The translations under genes and the position numbers were made by a program. Source: Candidatus Saccharimonadia bacterium (GTDB lineage Bacteria > Patescibacteriota > Saccharimonadia > Saccharimonadales > UBA4665). Taken from it: 26,503 nucleotides of DNA. Below the pieces are notes generated by a model that saw only the letters and a list, made by a program, of their open reading frames with translations, was not told the DNA's origin and ran no database searches. Positions 23,492 to 26,503 of this stretch are shown piece by piece. The stretch is taken from assembly GCA_023268595.1 (NCBI GenBank), contig JALQUD010000001.1, positions 26,604 through 53,106 on the forward strand. Reading direction: 5' to 3'. Position 1 is the stretch's first letter; each line of letters opens with the position of its first letter.

Positions 23492-24085
23492 TAGCGTGGC
23501 GATGGGTTTGAAACTGCGCCGGTGTAACGCGCACGGCCCGTTCGCAGCAAGTGCTGCCCGGTGGATCGCCGTACCATAGCCGACATGCTTGGCAAAACCG
23601 TACCCCGGGTACTCGGTATCCGCCGCCTGCATATAGCGGTCACGGGCCACCTTGGCCATGATACTGGCCACACTGACTGCCGGTATCGATCCGTCCGCCT
23701 TTACGACCGCCCGGCTACCGGATATGCCCACTACGTCGGATAGATAGTTGATCGACCCATCGATGATGACGTCCGATGCCCGGTGGCGCACCGCAATCGG
23801 CAACGCCTGATATGCCCGTGTCATCGCCAGCTTGACCGCCTGGGTCATACCCAATCCGTCCAGCTCCTGCGCCGTCACCCACCCAAGGCCATATGGCGCG
23901 TTTGCCTGCTCGAGTTCATAGGCGGCCCGTTCCCGCTGCCGGGCGCTCAGTTTTTTGGAGTCGTCAAGTCGCCAACCGGCATCCGCGGAAGCAGGAACGG
24001 CAAACCCGTCAGGCAAGGCAGCAGCACCTGCCACCAACGGTCCGGCCCAGCAGCCGCGTCCGACTTCATCGAGTCCTATGATCAT
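23483..24085 (-). CDS. rnhB: Ribonuclease HII
   Basis: A 200-residue type 2 RNase H that cuts RNA in RNA-DNA hybrids and removes single ribonucleotides from DNA. Visible: IIGLDEVGRGCWAGPLV, with the catalytic D and E at residues 6 and 7; DDSKKLSARQRE; VIIDGSINYL with the third acidic residue; and VKADGSIPAVSVASIMAKVARD with KADG and SIxAKVxRD. I start at the ATG at 24085; a GTG one codon earlier is the alternative. TATGCT eight bases before the ATG suggests a short or absent leader, although GGTAGGTG could act as a ribosome site. It belongs to the conserved rplS - rnhB - yraN order, here split by an inserted gene. Confidence 0.96.
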   Translation of the reverse strand: MIIGLDEVGRGCWAGPLVAGAAALPDGFAVPASADAGWRLDDSKKLSARQRERAAYELEQANAPYGLGWVTAQELDGLGMTQAVKLAMTRAYQALPIAVRHRASDVIIDGSINYLSDVVGISGSRAVVKADGSIPAVSVASIMAKVARDRYMQAADTEYPGYGFAKHVGYGTAIHRAALAANGPCALHRRSFKPIATLLT

Positions 24086-24154
24086 CACCTACCAGCATAC
24101 CGCATTCGCTTCATAACGTAGACTTCTAGCTCATTTCGGTGCTTAATAGATCAT

Positions 24155-24529
24155 ATGAACCAGAAACCAATAAACGACGCCAAAGTCATGTATCGCCTCA
24201 AGCATTATACGAACTTTCAGAAAACAATAGTCACCATTAACGGCGGCGTGATTGTTGCCACTGTAGCTTATATGAGTTCACCATCTGCGAAAAATGGAGA
24301 CTATACAGCTTTAGGCTTGTGGGGCATTGGCCTTTTAACATGCACTCTGCTATTTCAAATTTTTCTATCTTTCTTCAATTTCTGTATGCTCGGTCTTATC
24401 TATGACGGAAACGACGAGCTCGCTAAACGAGCAGGCAAAGCTGTCGCCGTGCCACTTACTTTGTTATCATTACTTTTTACGCCTGTAGGTTTTGGGCTAT
24501 TATTCTCATTTCTGGCTAAAACGCTCTGA
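24155..24529 (+). CDS. Small hypothetical membrane protein, AT-richer insert
   Basis: A 124-residue protein without recognisable family. Three hydrophobic segments: about 27-42 (VTINGGVIVATVAYM), 53-82 (LGLWGIGLLTCTLLFQIFLS onward), and 94-122. A polar loop GDELAKRAGK-like (YDGNDELAKRAGK) sits between the last two. Codon use (many TTA, ATA, TTT, CTT) and base composition are visibly AT-richer than the neighbours. It lies on the opposite strand to the rplS-rnhB-yraN block it interrupts, which points to recent acquisition. Only a weak extended -10 (TGC-TTAATA, six bases before the ATG) and no ribosome site are seen. Three membrane spans without proline or charged breaks make a real coding gene likely. 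Function unknown. Confidence 0.65.
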   Translation: MNQKPINDAKVMYRLKHYTNFQKTIVTINGGVIVATVAYMSSPSAKNGDYTALGLWGIGLLTCTLLFQIFLSFFNFCMLGLIYDGNDELAKRAGKAVAVPLTLLSLLFTPVGFGLLFSFLAKTL

Positions 24530-24587
24530 TGCAAGTACTAGCGCGATACGGGTAATGTTGCTGTACAGACGCGTTGCTAAAATGCAA

Positions 24588-24617
24588 CAAAAAACTCCCG
24601 CCAGATGGGCGGGAGTT
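24588..24617 (-). terminator. Intrinsic terminator of rplS
   Basis: On the minus strand a perfect 10-bp stem AACTCCCGCC / GGCGGGAGTT with a 5-base loop is followed by a T-run (TTTTTTG). It lies about 30 bases after the rplS stop. Confidence 0.93.
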
Positions 24618-24647
24618 CCGAGATTGCGGGTTACGGTAGGTAGACCG

Positions 24648-25160
24648 TTATTTGCGAGCGTCGAGTTCGGCCTTGCGGGCTTCAATCTTGTCAGCTTCAG
24701 CCTTTTCCTTGGCTTCAGCCTCGGCCTCTGCTGCCTTGGCGGTCTCTTCTGCCAACTTGGCAGCTTCCGCTTCGGCAGCCAGGTCGCGGACTTCGTTGAC
24801 GGCGTGACGGTCAAAGTCAACGCTGGTCAGACGGGCGGACTTACCGGTGCGCTCACGCATGTAGCTCAGGTAGTTACGGCGGACCTTGCTGCGCTTGGTG
24901 ACTTCGACTTTCAGTACGAGCGGGTTGTGGAGCATGAAGCTCTTTTCAACACCGACGCCGCTGGCAATACGACGGACCGTGATACGGCTGCTGTGCGAAC
25001 CCTTGCGGTCGGTACGGATAACCAGACCCTGGAAGATCTGGACACGCTCCTTGTTACCTTCGCGGATTTTCTGGTGGACCTTGACGGTGTCGCCGGACTG
25101 GACGTCGACGACGGCGCCTTTCTTGAACTGCTCGTTGAATTTCTGGATGATGGACTGCAT
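24648..25160 (-). CDS. rplS: 50S ribosomal protein L19 with C-terminal extension
   Basis: A 170-residue form of L19, which sits at the 30S-50S interface. The core (1-112) is clear: DVQSGDTVKVHQKIREGNKE, RVQIFQGLVI, SSRITVRRIASGVGVEKSF, and VTKRSKVRRNYLSYMRERTG. Normal L19 is about 115 residues. Here a further 55 residues follow, almost only Ala, Glu, Lys and Asp (AAEAEAAKLAEETAKAAEAE and so on), predicted as one long charged helix. The leader is about 80 bases and holds an inverted repeat. It heads the block that continues in rnhB and yraN but ends at its own terminator. Confidence 0.96.
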   Translation of the reverse strand: MQSIIQKFNEQFKKGAVVDVQSGDTVKVHQKIREGNKERVQIFQGLVIRTDRKGSHSSRITVRRIASGVGVEKSFMLHNPLVLKVEVTKRSKVRRNYLSYMRERTGKSARLTSVDFDRHAVNEVRDLAAEAEAAKLAEETAKAAEAEAEAKEKAEADKIEARKAELDARK

Positions 25161-25184
25161 TACCTACTCGCTCTAAATCTCTAT

Positions 25185-25219
25185 AAGCTGGTGTGTTAAA
25201 ACCCTTTATAAGCCAGCTT
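25185..25219 (-). promoter_or_regulatory. Inverted repeat in the rplS leader
   Basis: AAGCTGG and CCAGCTT arms (7 bp) enclose 21 bases in the untranslated leader, about 25 bases before the rplS ATG. It may be an autoregulatory L19 leader structure or an RNA-stability element. I cannot match it to a known leader class by eye. Confidence 0.4.
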
Positions 25220-25249
25220 TTACATTACACTATTTTTTGCGTTCAAGCA

Positions 25250-25258
25250 AGTATAGCA
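25250..25258 (-). promoter_or_regulatory. Extended -10 of rplS
   Basis: TGC-TATACT on the minus strand; start expected near 25243, giving a leader of about 80 bases. Confidence 0.5.
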
Positions 25259-25293
25259 CATCTGTTAAGCACTGTACAACCGATGCCCACCAT

Positions 25294-25313
25294 GACCAGC
25301 CGGGACCAGCCGG
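25294..25313. repeat. 10-bp tandem duplication after the pilus ATPase gene
   Basis: GACCAGCCGG occurs twice head to tail, 13 bases beyond the stop codon of the ATPase gene. Likely a small replication-slippage duplication. Confidence 0.6.
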
Positions 25314-25326
25314 CGGCGCTGCCGGA

Positions 25327-26503
25327 TCAGCCGACGACGCGGTAAACTTCTTCCAGCGTGGTCAGGCCGGCCAGCACCTTGCGGATGCCATCCTGCTTCA
25401 TGGTGTACATACCACTTTTGCCTGCCGCTTCTTCGATGTCCTGGGTAGAGATGATGATATTGGTCTGTTCCAGCAGTTTGCGCATTTCACCGGTCATCAG
25501 GAACTGCTCGCGGACCGGGATCTGACCCCTGAAGCCGTAAGGGTTGTCCGGCGACGAACCGGGCTTGTACAGTTTGATCTGGTCCAGCGGAGGGGCTTGG
25601 AAACCTTCGGGCATGACTTCCAGTTCCTTGCGCAGCGTCTCAAGTGTCGCCTCGTCGGGGTCATATGCGATCTTCGTCTCATCATCCAACCGGCGGACCA
25701 GCCGCTGGGCCATTACCAGACGGATCGCCGAGACGAACAAGGGGTTCTGACCGATGACGTCCATCATACGCGTTAGCGCAGCAGCCGCACCGGAGGCGTG
25801 GAACGTGGAGAGTACCAGGTGTCCGGTCAATGAAGCCTGCAGGGCCGTCCGGGCCGTGTCCATGTCGCGGATCTCGCCGACCATGACGATGTCCGGGTCA
25901 AGACGCAGCACAGCACGTAGCTTGTCGGCGAAACTGCCGTCGTTACCGCCTTCGGCACTGTGGACGGGAATCTGGCTGATGCCTTCGAACTGGTATTCCA
26001 CCGGATCTTCGATGGTCAGGATCTTGCGCTCCTCGGAGTTCAGTGTGTTGAGGATGGAGTACAGCGTGGTCGTCTTACCCGAACCGGTCGGACCGACCAC
26101 CAGCACCAGACCACTCGGCTTCTTGATGATGTCATCGACGATGGCCCGCTCGGTCGTCGACAGGTCAAGCTTATCCAGCACGTACTTGTCCTGCTCCATG
26201 TTGAACAAACGCATGACGATATCCATGCCGTTCACCGTCGGTACCGTTTCCAGACGCAGGTTGATGTCGACGGCGTTGCCGTCAGCCATGGTGACGTGTT
26301 GGGCGATGTGGCCCTGCTGAGCCTCGTCCACGCCGGTCGAGACGTTACCGGCACTGGCGATGACCGATATCAGAATCCGGTATTTCTCGTAGCTCAGGTG
26401 GGCGATGGAGTGTAGTACGCCGTCGATACGGAACCGGATACGCACATAGTCCTTCTGCGACTCGATATGGATGTCAGACGAGCCAAGCGAGTGGGCCTGT
26501 TGC
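25327..26503 (-). CDS. PilB/GspE-type ATPase, C-terminal part
   Basis: The last 391 codons of a type IV pilus / type II secretion assembly ATPase; its start lies beyond the right edge. Visible: GSSDIHIE and RIRFRIDGVLHS at the N2 domain (codons continue to the window end, so the valine at 26445 is not a start); Walker A GPTGSGKTTT (about 26070-26094); the Asp box ILTIEDPVEYQ; Walker B LRLDPDIVMVGEIRD; and the His box TGHLVLSTFHAS. Proteins of this family usually carry a tetracysteine zinc site before GYxGR. Here the equivalent stretch (PDNPYGFRGQIPVREQF) is kept, but the whole visible part contains no cysteine. It hydrolyses ATP to extend pilin filaments at the inner membrane face. Which filament system it serves cannot be told here. 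Confidence 0.93.
   Translation of the reverse strand, partial: QQAHSLGSSDIHIESQKDYVRIRFRIDGVLHSIAHLSYEKYRILISVIASAGNVSTGVDEAQQGHIAQHVTMADGNAVDINLRLETVPTVNGMDIVMRLFNMEQDKYVLDKLDLSTTERAIVDDIIKKPSGLVLVVGPTGSGKTTTLYSILNTLNSEERKILTIEDPVEYQFEGISQIPVHSAEGGNDGSFADKLRAVLRLDPDIVMVGEIRDMDTARTALQASLTGHLVLSTFHASGAAAALTRMMDVIGQNPLFVSAIRLVMAQRLVRRLDDETKIAYDPDEATLETLRKELEVMPEGFQAPPLDQIKLYKPGSSPDNPYGFRGQIPVREQFLMTGEMRKLLEQTNIIISTQDIEEAAGKSGMYTMKQDGIRKVLAGLTTLEEVYRVVG

Noticed and set aside
1..26503. Alternative genetic code (TGA as Gly)
   Set aside because: tyrS, rnhB, the pilus ATPase and the gene at 24155 all end properly at TGA.
1..26503. CRISPR array, IS element, prophage or toxin-antitoxin locus
   Set aside because: No regularly spaced repeats, transposase or integrase motifs, terminal inverted repeats, or paired small toxin/antitoxin frames were seen.

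Overview
The window is a moderately GC-rich, compact, almost fully coding stretch of a bacterial chromosome. Housekeeping genes alternate strand in short blocks, with no phage, IS or CRISPR sequence. The best guess for the host is a Candidate Phyla Radiation bacterium, probably Saccharibacteria (TM7). This rests on the mix of genes, a TyrRS whose HIGH motif reads TIGN, a type IV pilus ATPase, and an actinobacterium-flavoured MshC-like protein; it is inference, not proof. TGA works as a normal stop (tyrS, rnhB, the pilus ATPase), so the recoded Gracilibacteria/Absconditabacteria are excluded.

Layout. 1-1620: a divergent pair, a PIG-L (MshB/BshB-type) N-acetylglucosaminyl deacetylase cut by the window edge and a MshC-like cysteine ligase, suggesting a low-molecular-weight thiol pathway. 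1685-4207 (minus): hisS, an SPFH/stomatin protein and tRNA-Leu(UAG). 4330-5163 (plus): a multi-pass membrane protein whose stop codon overlaps that of rsmD. 5160-8633 (minus): the operon recG - Zn-phospholipase-C-like gene - rsmD. 8727-10843 (minus): a SAM methyltransferase and tyrS, the latter with an apparent single-base frameshift near its 5' end. 11013-13937 (plus): a class A penicillin-binding protein, divergent from tyrS and closed by a bidirectional terminator shared with radA. 14007-20316 (minus): nusA, clpC (with a perfect CIRCE operator), a membrane-anchored HExxH protein with a coiled coil, and radA. 20539-23115 (plus): an M1 aminopeptidase. 23129-25160 (minus): the conserved rplS - rnhB - yraN block, interrupted by an AT-richer small membrane-protein gene on the plus strand. 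25327-26503 (minus): the C-terminal part of a PilB/GspE-type ATPase.

Regulation is unusually legible. Many genes have a TATAAT-like (often TGn-extended) -10 box only 6-10 bases before the start codon and no Shine-Dalgarno sequence, which predicts leaderless mRNAs. Others carry a clear AGG-type ribosome site. The nusA promoter is followed at once by a GNRA-loop hairpin and six U residues ahead of the nusA start, a candidate feedback attenuator. clpC is under an HrcA/CIRCE operator lying over its -35 box.

The most interesting candidates for new biology are the MshB/MshC-like pair, the leaderless promoter architecture, the nusA leader hairpin, the phospholipase-like gene embedded between recG and rsmD, and the HExxH coiled-coil envelope protein next to radA.
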